Positions 21,295-31,545 of a stretch of 64,000 bases of DNA are shown here, piece after piece. The notes under the pieces were generated by a model. The model had not been told where the DNA came from and did no database searches. It worked only from the letters and a program-made list of their open reading frames with translations. Location of the stretch: positions 54,066,001 through 54,130,000 of the forward strand of contig CM060733.1 in NCBI GenBank assembly GCA_030704615.1. The letters run 5' to 3'. This DNA comes from Takakia lepidozioides (taxonomy: Eukaryota > Streptophyta > Takakiopsida > Takakiales > Takakiaceae). Positions within the stretch are counted from its first letter, which is position 1. Each line of letters begins with the position of its first letter. The translations under genes and the position numbers were made by a program.

Positions 21295-22306
21295 GGCTTC
21301 CGCTCTTAACACCACCAATAATCCTACGGCCCCCTCTTGCAAACCACCACAAAAAATTCCAGCCTTGCGATTTGAATTCTCCAACGCTGCCGTCTATGGA
21401 CTTCCCACAAATCTCCCCGCCTTCGTCATCAAATACACAGCAACAACGCCCTGAATTTATGAAGCAAAACAACACCAGACGGATACATAGGCCCTAATTC
21501 CCGGGGTTACAGCAGAATCTGACACCAAGCCCTAAAAGGATCCTTAAGAAGCTTAACTCACATACAAAAGCATGCGATGATGGAACCCACCACACTCTCA
21601 ATGGGTTCATAGAAAATCATGCGTGTCACCAAGACTAAGATCCCCAACGCAGGAAATTTATCCGTGAGAGCGAGCTATGGCCAGAAGCTGCAGAGCACGA
21701 GATTGCAACCACCCCTTCGTTTCAGCCAAACACAGGCTTTCTGTTTTTGCAGGAGGCAGCTATCAGCAACACATATCCCACTGGCAGGCCATGTGATCCT
21801 GGGTTCAACCTTCAGTATGCAACCACCCAACCACCCATCCACTCCTACTTTTTCTACCACTGATTTGCTGTTGGGTGCACCCAGTTTGGGTATTTTTTTT
21901 TATTCTCCGGGTGGGTCAGCTACCATACCTTAGGCCAGGGGGGCGGTTAGGAGATAAATAACTTATACTAGGTCAGTATGAATTTACTAAAACACTGCAA
22001 CCAAACCATCACCAACTTACCCTTTGACTCCCTATTTGGTCCAGGCTTAGTACCACTTTTAAAAAATGATAGAAATTCAGTGTAGAAAATGATTGCGATA
22101 TTACGATGATTTAGGTGGGGGACTGAGCCTGCACTGAGTTAGGGGATTTCCGGTTGCCTGGCAAGGCTCATGTGAACCTAGGTTTGTGGGCCTAATTCCG
22201 CGGAAGACAAACCCATAACGCAAGAATGAGTCCCACGTACGGGAGGATAACAACAGAAGAAGAAGAGAAACATAACCAAAATTGCAACATTGAATGAGAT
22301 ATAATT
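21295..22306. other. 5' flank of the K/R/S-rich gene; no other gene
   Basis: The first approximately 200 bases are presumably the leader and promoter of the minus-strand gene. A B-box-like GGGTTCAACC near 21797 suggests a worn SINE, but no A-box or tail is clear. Confidence 0.35.
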
Positions 22307-23890
22307 CTAAGCAAGTTGAAAAGAAGCAAGAGAAAACAACATAAACTGCTCACACAAAATTAGGAAGCCAATGAATGGACAAAATACAATGGATAGACTT
22401 AAAAAATACCATACATTTAGACCACCCCATCCAAAGGAAGAAAACAACAGAAACTGCTCACACAAAACTGGGAAGCTACTGAATTTAATGGGCAGAATTT
22501 GACGGACATAAATTAAAAGCACCACAAATTTAGACCACCGTCCAAAAGGAAGACCATTGGACCTCCTCAAGTTTCTGTTGGAATCCACATATTTGTAGAT
22601 GAAGTCATCAACAACAGGGTCACATTTGTCATCAAGGAATCCCCCCACCGTGAATCTACAACTCCTCCATATAGGCAAGACTGGAAGAGCATGAGAACCT
22701 TGACAAGACAAAAACACCTCAATTGCACTTGTCTGCAAGACAATGCACACAAACAGTGAGAATTATTTGACGAAGAATCATTCCCACAATGGTATTTGCA
22801 AACAAGAAATACAAATCTAGCATATTTAGTGTGAGATGTTTATCTTCTGAGTAGGATAGTCTTCATTTATCAGATACAAGCTATTGGCGTAGTTCCAAGT
22901 TTTGATAATTTGGAGCCTAGACTTTTTTGAGGTAGCTGGCAAGCTCATGACGGGACTGTTCGCAGCTCGCGAGATGAGGAGAGCCCCAACATCTAAAAAG
23001 AAGAACTTGGCAAATGAAAATACCCAACGCCAATAACGCTCGTCATGAGCATTCCAACTAGACACAACATCCGTTGATGCAATGTTAGGAACTGACATGT
23101 CATCTAGGATATCAAAAATAATGAAATCTGCTGCAAAGGGCTTCTCAGCACCATTCACCGAAGCCAGACCTTTGTTTGTCTACCGAAACCAAAAAATACA
23201 AAAATCGGAGCCAAAAACTTAACAAACGTGTCATCATGTCATGACCTAACAAGAAACAAAGTGGTCAATTCAATGTCAACATGACATGGTTGTTAGAGAT
23301 TACCATGGTGAGGAATGTACAAAGGGTTTCCCATGTGGAAGAAAAATGACCGGTAAAATTTGATTTACGAGACTCCATCATAGACTGAAAACTCTCATTG
23401 ACAGCTTTATGCTGGCATTGCGACAACATTATGGAATGATACAGATATGCATCGTAGGGAAGAGTCGAATCGTTCTTCCCTTGTTTCTTCTTCTTCACCC
23501 GAACAGTGCCTTGTACAACATGTGGTGCTAGCTGCTCTTCTTGATCAATAGTCTTATTGCCCTTCCCTGTAAGTCTCTCTCGTATGGTCTTTAGTGGAGT
23601 CGGTTGCGTCGGTGGCTATTTCGCATTTAGAGAGAAATGGGTGTACTTTGGGTGGACACTCCACGGTATAACAACCCACAGCTGTTAAAATGAACCCGTC
23701 CCCAGTCTCTTAGCTGGATATCAGCCGTGTACATGGTCGTATCCAAAGTAGGATCAGCCCACAGATCGATGAAGTCAGCTAGCTGGTGGTCACTCAAGAA
23801 TATTCTTGTAATCAGGACCCCTACGATGTATCTGCTAGAGTGTAGAAGGATATGAGATTTGAAAAGGAAAGAACGACAGAGACCATACAA
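22307..23890 (-). CDS. Unidentified spliced coding region, possibly pseudogenised
   Basis: On the minus strand, coherent frames are joined by good splice signals. A block at about 23890-23640 contains LWADPTLDTTMYTADIQLRD. An exon at about 23616-23304 (contains YDAYLYHSIMLSQCQHKAV) ends at ATG/GTAATC. A 124-bp intron ends at GGTAG/ACAAAC, and an exon from 23179 (contains SSWNAHDERYWRWVFSFAKF) follows. Another acceptor TTGCAG lies at 22733, with an exon from 22732 (WRSCRFTVGGFLDDKCDPVV). I do not recognise a family. The first and second blocks do not join cleanly (stop and frame change near 23630), so this may be a decayed gene or a transposon-derived gene. The last part overlaps a tandem duplication. 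Confidence 0.4.
22333..22550. repeat. Two-copy tandem duplication, about 106-112 bp units
   Basis: The unit starts GAAAACAACA(T/G)AAACTGCTC and ends TTTAGACCACC...AAAGGAA. It occurs at about 22333-22437 and again at 22438-22550, with scattered substitutions and small indels. Confidence 0.75.
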
Positions 23891-24653
23891 TAGTTACAAT
23901 GTCGACCAAGCAAAAACAAAAGCCAATGCAAGGCTCTAAGGGAGTTGCAGTTGTTGTTGACCGTCATAGATCTTTTTGAGACCTCAGCCAATGCAGCAAA
24001 AAAACAAAATAACCAAGACATACAAAGCCCAAAGACCTCTACCTCTATGAAGAAGTAGAAATGCACAGCAAATAGGTCACATTTATGGACTATGCAAGAA
24101 GCTATATATTGCAGGGCTATAATAGAGCAGTGCAAATTCGGTCGTTCACATGTCTGCTTTACAACTTAAACATGGGAGAATAACCATGGCAGAGCTTCTC
24201 ATCATCTTTTTATATGAATGAATGACCGGACATAAAATAGCAGAGCTCCAACACCGACGTCTTTCCAATTCGAAACAAGGTTGAGCAGGCAAACATTGAT
24301 GTGGGAACCCACAAAGAACAAAACAATGGCAGACCTATACAAAAAAAGACAGTATTTGATATGTGTGCGGATTTCTAAAATTGACTAGTATAAGTAGCTG
24401 AGTAGTATGGTCATACAGACAGTTTGGCACGTGAGTGGTGATACGAAATTAAATTGATAAGGGGCATGCCCCACCTACAGTTAGTGCTCCCAATAGTTAG
24501 TGTCTCACCAGTTAGTCTTAACTGAATTTAGTGCCCCACTCACAGTTGACACTAAAAAGAGAATCACTAATTGGAGAACTTAAATATAATAGTGCCCCAC
24601 TAGGATATCAGTTAGTGCCATGTTTGTGTGGCGATTCTCAACCATGTAGAGCA

Positions 24654-26453
24654 CTATTTCCACGCAAGCCCTGTGCGTCCTATGAAAACAGCCCCTGTCA
24701 AATGACATATGAGACCTAGGCTTGTTCTTATGAGCCTTTCTACCACTCTGACCAGTTCCTTGAGTTTTTCACTCATTATCACCTCCATAGGGGACATCAA
24801 GATTCCCTTGTAGAAGTGATTCAGAATTTTTGATTTACCTGCTGGACTTTCTGACCACCTGTTTGATGTTCTACCCTGTGGAGCAATTCTTGTCGCACGT
24901 CTTTCCATCCCGCTAGAGGATTCAGCAGAACTCTCCTTCTTTGGTTCTGGTATAGGAGTGGGGGTAGGCATTGATATGGGAGTCCTTCGTTTGGGCATTC
25001 GAAGTTCATTGATGGTATGACTAGCCATGATCTCATTCAACTCAGCTAGGACCACATCCTCATGGTCACACATGAGCTCAAGTAGATTTGTTGAGTGCAC
25101 CCCTGCTGATCCCATCTGAGTGGCCTTGGCCCTGCACTGGTCCTCTGTATGCCCCATCATCTTACAGAAGGACACTGCTTTCCGCACTGATCAGTCCGAT
25201 GCCCATTTTTGTGGCACTTCCCACACTTCAATGGGGTTCTTTCTACTGGACAGTACGCAGCGATGTGTCCTGGCTGCTGACAATTGTTGCACACTCGAGG
25301 CATCCCTCGTGGTGGCGTACAGCTCCCCGATGGTTCGGTAGTATTTGGCATGTGCTCAAAGTACTTTCTCAGTGTAAGATTAAGATTGTCTAGCCTTGTC
25401 TGTAGGAGACATTGGCCTTTCTTCAACTTCTTCTTCACCCTCCAAAGGTTCCATTGGGGTCTCTCCGATCTCCTCCAACCCCTTTTCCACCCTTATTGAT
25501 GTTGCTACTGCCTCATCTATGGTCTGAAAGGTTGCTCCTAGCAACAATCTTCTTATCTCAGGGCGTAGTCCAGCGGTGAACCTCCTGCTTTGTTCAAGAT
25601 CTGCAATTGCTCCCCTCTTGAACAAACGATCCAAGTGCTCGTAGTATACGGACACTCTCTATCTGGACTCTTGCTTTACTGAATCCATCTTCATCTTCAA
25701 CTCTATCGGATCTACTTCACCAAACTTCGCTGTAATGGCAGTTTTGAAGGCTGCCCACGTGGCTGGTTTGGGATTTTGTCTCCTATACCAGTCATCTGCC
25801 GTACCCACTAGGTTCAGCCTTGCTACCTTTAGCATCTTGTCGTCAGCGTACTCCTTAACATCCCCTGCCATCTGATCTTTCCAGCCAGTCCTCCACGTCC
25901 TTGCTCTCCCTTCCATGAAAGAAAATGTCGATGCCTAAAGGGCTGGTCATGATTCTCAGCTCCTTCCCTGTTTGCTTCTACTTGCTATGCTTCAACACTC
26001 TTGTTTTAAGGATACTACCTGGTCTGTCCTCTCCCTTGCTTCAAGCATCAATTCTCAGCCTAATGTTGGCCCCTGTACCATTCCCACCTGCCATTCCGTA
26101 GCATCTCTACTCTCCCTCCCCATGTGACTTCCCTAGCCATGGTGTTTAGAAGTATCCATTCATTATTTTCTCTCTCCCACATGGCTATGGTGCTTCTGCC
26201 CCCTGCATGTATAACTCTTATGCATAAATCCCCATTGTAGAGTTTCCACGATGGGTTATAGAAATAGATTCTAGGCTCTCTAGAGTTGCCTGTATTTTGC
26301 TGGCTGAAACATATTAGGATGTCCCCTATACCAGGCTGCTCTGAAATGAGGGCCTGGTCTCTTCCTGACATCTCTAGGTTCTCATTGTTATCTCAGACCT
26401 ACCATTCTATCCTCTATAAGCTTGTTCATCAGGAAAGAATTGCTTTGATACCA
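24654..26453 (-). pseudogene. LTR-retrotransposon gag with three zinc knuckles and a PBS-like site, broken
   Basis: TGGTATCAAAGCA on the minus strand (26453-26441) resembles the initiator-Met tRNA primer site of plant LTR elements. Downstream are gag frames. One at 26371-26060 is unrecognised. The block at 25916-25380 has a gag core (GTADDWYRRQNPKPATW, then SRRFTAGLRPEIRRLLLG) interrupted by a TAG at 25661-25659. A frame change follows near 25400-25440. CCHC knuckles lie at about 25320-25220 (CNNCQQPGHIAAYC and CGKCHKNGHRTDQC), and after another shift a third (FCKMMGHTEDQC) appears. No protease or RT follows in this orientation. It is a dead fragment whose flanking LTRs cannot be identified. 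Confidence 0.75.
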
Positions 26454-26942
26454 AAAGAAGGGCCTACCTAAAGGTCCACTCTACCTTGTATTACCCTTTG
26501 ACACCCCTTGGATAGAATGCTGCCACAGCGGAAGAGAAGACAACATCTCTGAGCTTGATTTCAACCAAAACTAATCTATGTATGGCATATTTAGCATTTT
26601 TTGGGCATAGTCACGGCTCTCAGATTTTTGGGACTAGCTTAAGTTTTCTTGCAGTAAAGCATGAAGATTATCATCATTCTGGAGTGAGCACTAGAATCAG
26701 CTTGGTGTGAAGTAGAATGTATCCATTAACATAGAGGTGGTGTTATGATGGTTAGCTAAAGTGTTTTGTGAGGACTAACTCTCGTGCATCGAAGCAGTTG
26801 GTTTGCGTTTATACAAAGAGAGGCTGCAGGCTTAGCTAGCATGCACGATACGGTTGTGTACTAAGAATAGTGAACTGATACCAGTATGTAGTAGGGTAGT
26901 TTCTCCATGCACTTCTCTGCAAAGCCAAGTTAGTTAGGGGAT

Positions 26943-27656
26943 AGAGTATGGAAGCAAGTTATTGGTATCCCCATGGGCTTTTCTTGCTCACCCTTGTGGT
27001 GTAATCTGTATTTTCTTCACTATAAATTCAACTTCATAAATAGGTTGGCCTCACTTGGCCATACTGATTTTATGTCAAGGTTCTGTCATGCATTAAGATA
27101 CATTGATGATATTTGTTGGCTTAATGTTGGTAATGCTATGGAATTCTTAAACCCAAATGCAATCCGCAAGGAGGATAATCCGTTTTGGATTTATCCCTTA
27201 CAATTTGTTGAGATCAAACCTGAAGTGGTTTCCTACTCTCTTTGTGATCCTACAAGAGGGGTCAAAGCCCATTTTATGAATATGGAAAGAGAAATGTCTG
27301 CTCGGACTCTTGGGCTGTTCAGAAATATGATAAAAGAAGAGTACTCCCTTTATACTCAGTTTATCATGATGGGGTCCAACAAACCCGTGAAACAGTCCTA
27401 CAACACCATCATTTCACAAATATTTCCACTTCTCTACTTGTCAAACTCGGTGTATGCTGCCTTCCGAGAGATCCTTGATCTCATCCGTATTCTTGAATCT
27501 AATGGCTTCCGAAGGGATTCTCTTCTACGGATCTCCATTGCCTTTTTGAAGGAGGGAAGCTTCCCCAACCTTCGCTTCTCCCTCACCTCTCTTCTTTCAT
27601 TACTTAAAGGTATGCATACAATTGCTCCTCCTTTCTATTATTCTCAAGCATTATGA
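26943..27656 (+). pseudogene. Reverse-transcriptase palm/thumb fragment, unusual YIDD-type lineage
   Basis: The frame reads GIPMGFSCSPLWCNLYFL, a motif-B-like loop, then ALRYIDDICWLN, the catalytic YxDD box. It continues through NPFWIYPLQFVEIKPEV and a helical C-terminus (KPVKQSYNTIISQIFPLL) to a stop at 27656. The GIPMG...CSPL loop and RYIDD box with a following bulky thumb differ from Ty3, copia and L1 elements. They resemble a poorly characterised eukaryotic RT family with GIPMGTNCAPL-type loops. Motif A and everything upstream is missing, and an in-frame stop lies just before 26943, so this is a truncated copy. The lineage assignment is from memory and should be treated as tentative. Confidence 0.6.
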
Positions 27657-27934
27657 TTCAGATGTGGCTTGTGTATTGTTCCATGGTATGTCTTCATACT
27701 CATGAAAATGGAATACACCTTTGATTGAATTTCCTTTTCAGATTTCTAGAGAGCTACACACATAACCTTCAGGGTTATGAATGGCATATGGTGTGTCATA
27801 ACGTGTTAGTTGTAGAGGAGAGTTTTATTGTAATCTTTAGTATTACATTGAGAAGAATGGTGTGCCACCCCTATTGGGTGAGTGCATACTCATCTCACCC
27901 AATTGAGGAGATGACCACCATGGGTTTGGGTGGT

Positions 27935-27979
<45 letters not shown>

Positions 27980-28956
27980 ATACTTGACTGTGGATATGTT
28001 CTTTGTAACAACACTCAAGAACTGCCTGAAAATGAGAGGCCTGAGGAATTTTTTCTCTCTCCCTCTTTCCTTAAATGTTGCTAAGATTTTTATTGACAAC
28101 ATTCAAGAATTGCCTAATCCCGTTATTCTGTTCAGATTTTTTTGTCTAGAACAGAACGGGGAATTGTATAACGGGATGACTCACTAGGATGACTCATTAG
28201 GGTTCACCCTAGAGGTCTTAACCTAAAGCTGCTGCCCTACATGGTTAGTATGCTTGGCCACTCTTCTCATTTGGAAGATGAGCAGGCAAGAGCTGAAGGA
28301 GCTGACTACACTATGTCTACAAGCAAGGTATCCATTCAGACTCCTTCAACACTGTGATGGGCTGCTTAGGATGGCAACACAAATAGAGTTGACACTATGA
28401 GGAACTTACATGGACTTGACTAAGCCCTACTGCGGGTAAAAAACGTGTGTCGGCAGGATTTTCAGACAAATGATATGGTCGGAGTGTGCATGTCGGAATG
28501 CAGAGCACGATGGATGAAATGGAGGACGAAGTAGGGATGAGCGGAGATCATCTAGAGTAAATTCAGCACATGCATTGCACCACTGACGGATGAAATAAGT
28601 GGGAACTTCATCCAAAAAGTGGGATGGATGAGGGAGAAGTTACATAATGCAGAAGTTGGATTGAGAGGGATTTCATCTGCAGTAAGATTTGGCCTATGGA
28701 CGGATGAACGGTGGTAGGTAGGAGTTCATCCAAGGCAGCTGAGTGGATAAGAATACAGGCTGGAAGGGTTGGATGAATTTCGTGGGATATCATCCAGCTT
28801 CAGGGATGATTTTTGCCCTAAATAAATGGACGTGCATGAAGAATTAAATATCAGTAGGTGCTATCCAGGCAAGGTGAGAGGGGGATAACACCCGCACACT
28901 CTTGTCATATTAATTGGTAAAATGGTCACAAGGCATGGAGGTGGCGAGTTGATGGG
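27657..28956. other. Spacer with a CT microsatellite and GGATGA-rich stretch
   Basis: A (CT)n microsatellite occupies 27939-27976. From about 28440 to 28800 the motif GGATGA(A/T) and its inverse recur every 40-70 bases, followed by CCCTAAATAAATGG near 28813. This could be LTR or leader sequence for the plus-strand retroelement fragment that follows, but no LTR pair is identifiable. Confidence 0.35.
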
Positions 28957-29658
28957 TTGCCAGCTGAATTCATGGGCCTGAAGAAGACACGTGGACACAA
29001 GAGTACTCGATGTATGTTGTGTCGTATGATGAGGGAACCAAAAATGGTATCATCCAAATTCCCACGCCATCCGAGTTGGAGGAGGAAGAGGAACAATGGC
29101 ATTCAGGCTCGGAGGATGAATCAGAGGAGGATGAGGAAGGGAGTCATTGGCACAACAACCATGATGATCTCATATGGCTTGCTGAAATGGAAGGCGATGA
29201 GCTGGAAGATCAAGAGCTGATAGAACTGATTGACCAAGCAGCCCAACAAGGAATGACCAGCATGTGCTTGAGGGATGCATACAGCAAGGCTTGGGAAAAT
29301 GAATTACGCGGAGAGGAAGAAGATGAAGACGATGACTATCAGGACTGGCTGCAGGATTGGCTTTGAAGAGAGGGAGAGGTACCAGCGAGCTAATGTGTCT
29401 ATCCTTGGAATCATCAACTCAATGCATGGGGTTGAACAGGAAGTAGCCAACCGTTGGGAAAGAGTCCAAGCGAGGCTGAGGCTGAACCCAAAGTTGACTG
29501 AACAGCAAAAGAAACAATTGTTGGAGATGTTGGAGAGAAACCAAGAAGTGTTTGCACTAAGTAAGGCTGATCTTGGATTCTGCAAGGATGAGGCTTTTGG
29601 CTGCAGAGTAGGTGCCCTAAAACTAGAGTATGCAAAGAAAAAAAATAGGATGTGCTGA
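28957..29658 (+). pseudogene. Retrotransposon gag-pol linker fragment
   Basis: A frame at 29010-29366 encodes a very acidic protein (SELEEEEEQWHSGSEDESEE and EEEDEDDDYQDWLQDW). An overlapping frame at about 29365-29658 contains LTEQQKKQLLEMLERNQEVF followed by ALSKADLGFCKDEAFG. This is the type of sequence found between protease and reverse transcriptase of Ty3/gypsy polyproteins. The RT that should follow is absent; the frame ends at 29658. It lies on the strand opposite to the gag at 24654-26453, so the two belong to separate insertions or to an inverted arrangement. Confidence 0.6.
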
Positions 29659-29974
29659 TCTCTGCGACGATGAAGCGCTTCGCGTCGATGAAGCTTGATC
29701 CAGGCAAAGTCTCCACTCCACGGCAGTCCACTCTTCCGATACTCCAAGCTCCTTGAATGTCACGGTCAAGGAGATGGCAAGCCAACGTGGTAAAGACGTG
29801 TGCACCTGTTAGCATTAGCTTTTACACCAAACTACTCTAATATCTTTATTAGTGAGATGCACTAACTAAATTGGGAGTGCTAGTTAGTATAACTGTAAGT
29901 GGGGCACCTAAACCCAATAGTTAGCTTAAATGACACTAACTATTGGGTGCCTAACTGTAGGTGGGGTAGGGCCA

Positions 29975-31545
29975 TAAGAGTGTCTAGTTCCATATAATAT
30001 GACTGCATAATACTCGAAAATTTTTCCACGATCTCGATCGATAACAATAATTTGATTTTGGAAATTTATGTCTTGAGTTTCCTTGCACTTCATTGTCTGA
30101 AAATGTGTGAAATACCAAGAATCATTTATCAAAGTACTCTAATCCAACCAGCCTGACGGATTTAAGTTAGAGTCTTACCAGCTAGTTGAACAGACTATCA
30201 ATGACCATATTATTGTTGGGTAATGAAGCAAGCTATGATTTTAATATGGCTTGAGGTGCCTAAGTACCACTCGGCTATGTTTGGGGAGCACGTTCGTGTG
30301 CAAGGGGGAGTCTAAGGGGAATGAAAGTGTCAAAAATGCGAGTATCAAAAACTTAAAAGTATCATAAGCTTTGTGTTGGTAGTTGATGAGTGGGTGAATA
30401 GACCAAAATTTTGGTGAGTATAAAATCACAAGTGAATTTTAAGTGAGCATATTAAGGATTTTCAGATATAATAATTTTACATGCTCACATTAATTTATAT
30501 ATGGACATTTGTTTTTGTAGACATTAGAGTTTGGATTAGAATTAGATTCGGCATTGTAGTTCTCTAGCGAATCACCCATTATACTGTGTATGTGTATGTA
30601 TGGTCCGCTAGCAAAGTGAGCTCAAGCATATTTCTGCCCCTGACTCAACCTAAATCTTAACCCACATTATTAGTGTAGACCTTACAAAATTTGTCGAACG
30701 TACAAGTTTGATTATATTCTCATGTACAAACCTAAAAAACTTTGGCTGTCACCCACTTACCAAAGTTCATCCCTCCCTTCGAAGATGAAAAGAAAAGAGC
30801 AGAACATGAAGAGATAGGTAGTTATAACAAACTACCTATCCTGCCAAATTTGGTACAATATGTCATAGTTTTAACGATTGCCAGTTTAGTCATGGTTTAC
30901 TGAAGACAAATGACATACCTAATATTTTGATGAGATAAACAATGATAGGGTGTTCTAGTTTTCAAAAGTTTGATAGAAGTACTCCATATATACAATGCAA
31001 CACTTGTATATTAAGTTAATGACGGTTCATCGTCCTCTTGTCGATCTCATTTATATGTCTATCCCCTTAAATATCTCTCGACTTCTTTTTCAAAGTGTCA
31101 TCTTCAACAATCTCCCCTTCAATAGTCTTTTCATCTCTATCTCCTACTCCATAAACACTACACCATTATTATAGTTTCATCCTTCTTGATTTTGAAATCT
31201 ATATCACTAGTAAAGCATGTTGTTGTGTTTTCCACAAGATCTTTTCATCTTTTTTTTCCCCCTTTTTCTCTCTCATCGCCATCTTCCTTACTCTTTTTGT
31301 ACTCCCCATCTCTGTGCCAAAGACCCCCCCTTAGTGCACACACTGTTGAGTCCCTAGTAAGACAATAGGTGTGATATGTCATTGGTCAATCTATCACTTC
31401 CTCATTGACAATGGATTTTTTTTCAATGTCACTAGATTGCAAGTCAACCATACGATGGGTAACTTCATAGTTATTTCTCGAATATCGGCAGTACGTGAAA
31501 GGAGCTCAAAATTTCTTTCTTCATTGCATCGGCAAATTCTACAAG
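29975..31545. other. AT-rich intergenic and SWEET upstream region
   Basis: No gene is recognised. The last few hundred bases presumably contain the SWEET promoter. An in-frame open stretch precedes the proposed SWEET start, beginning at 31495. Confidence 0.35.

Larger units (their letters stand above)
24461..29974. mobile_element. 5.5-kb unit bounded by imperfect terminal inverted repeats
   Basis: The left end GGGGCATGCCCCACCTACAG, followed by TTAG and later CCCAATAGTTAGTGTC, is matched in inverted orientation at the right end, where ACTAACTATTGGG and then CTAACTGTAGGTGGGG run up to about 29966. Similarity continues weakly for roughly 100 bp, including TTAGTGCCCCACTCACAGTT against its inverse at about 29890-29910. 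Both ends have several TTAGTG(CC) subterminal motifs. ATAAG flanks both sides (24457-24461 and 29974-29978), a candidate target-site duplication; a TAA duplication is also possible. This looks like a DNA transposon border. No transposase is recognisable inside. The interior is retroelement debris, so it may be a non-autonomous element that gained insertions. Confidence 0.55.

Noticed and set aside
21770-21840. SINE near GGGTTCAACC
   Set aside because: Only a B-box-like word is present; no A-box at the right spacing and no shared tail.
27725-28187. ORFs of 119 and 85 aa with SLSLSL
   Set aside because: They are created by the (CT)n microsatellite at 27939-27976.
29304-29815. Minus-strand ORFs of 147 and 133 aa
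   Set aside because: Antisense shadows of the acidic gag-pol linker fragment on the plus strand.
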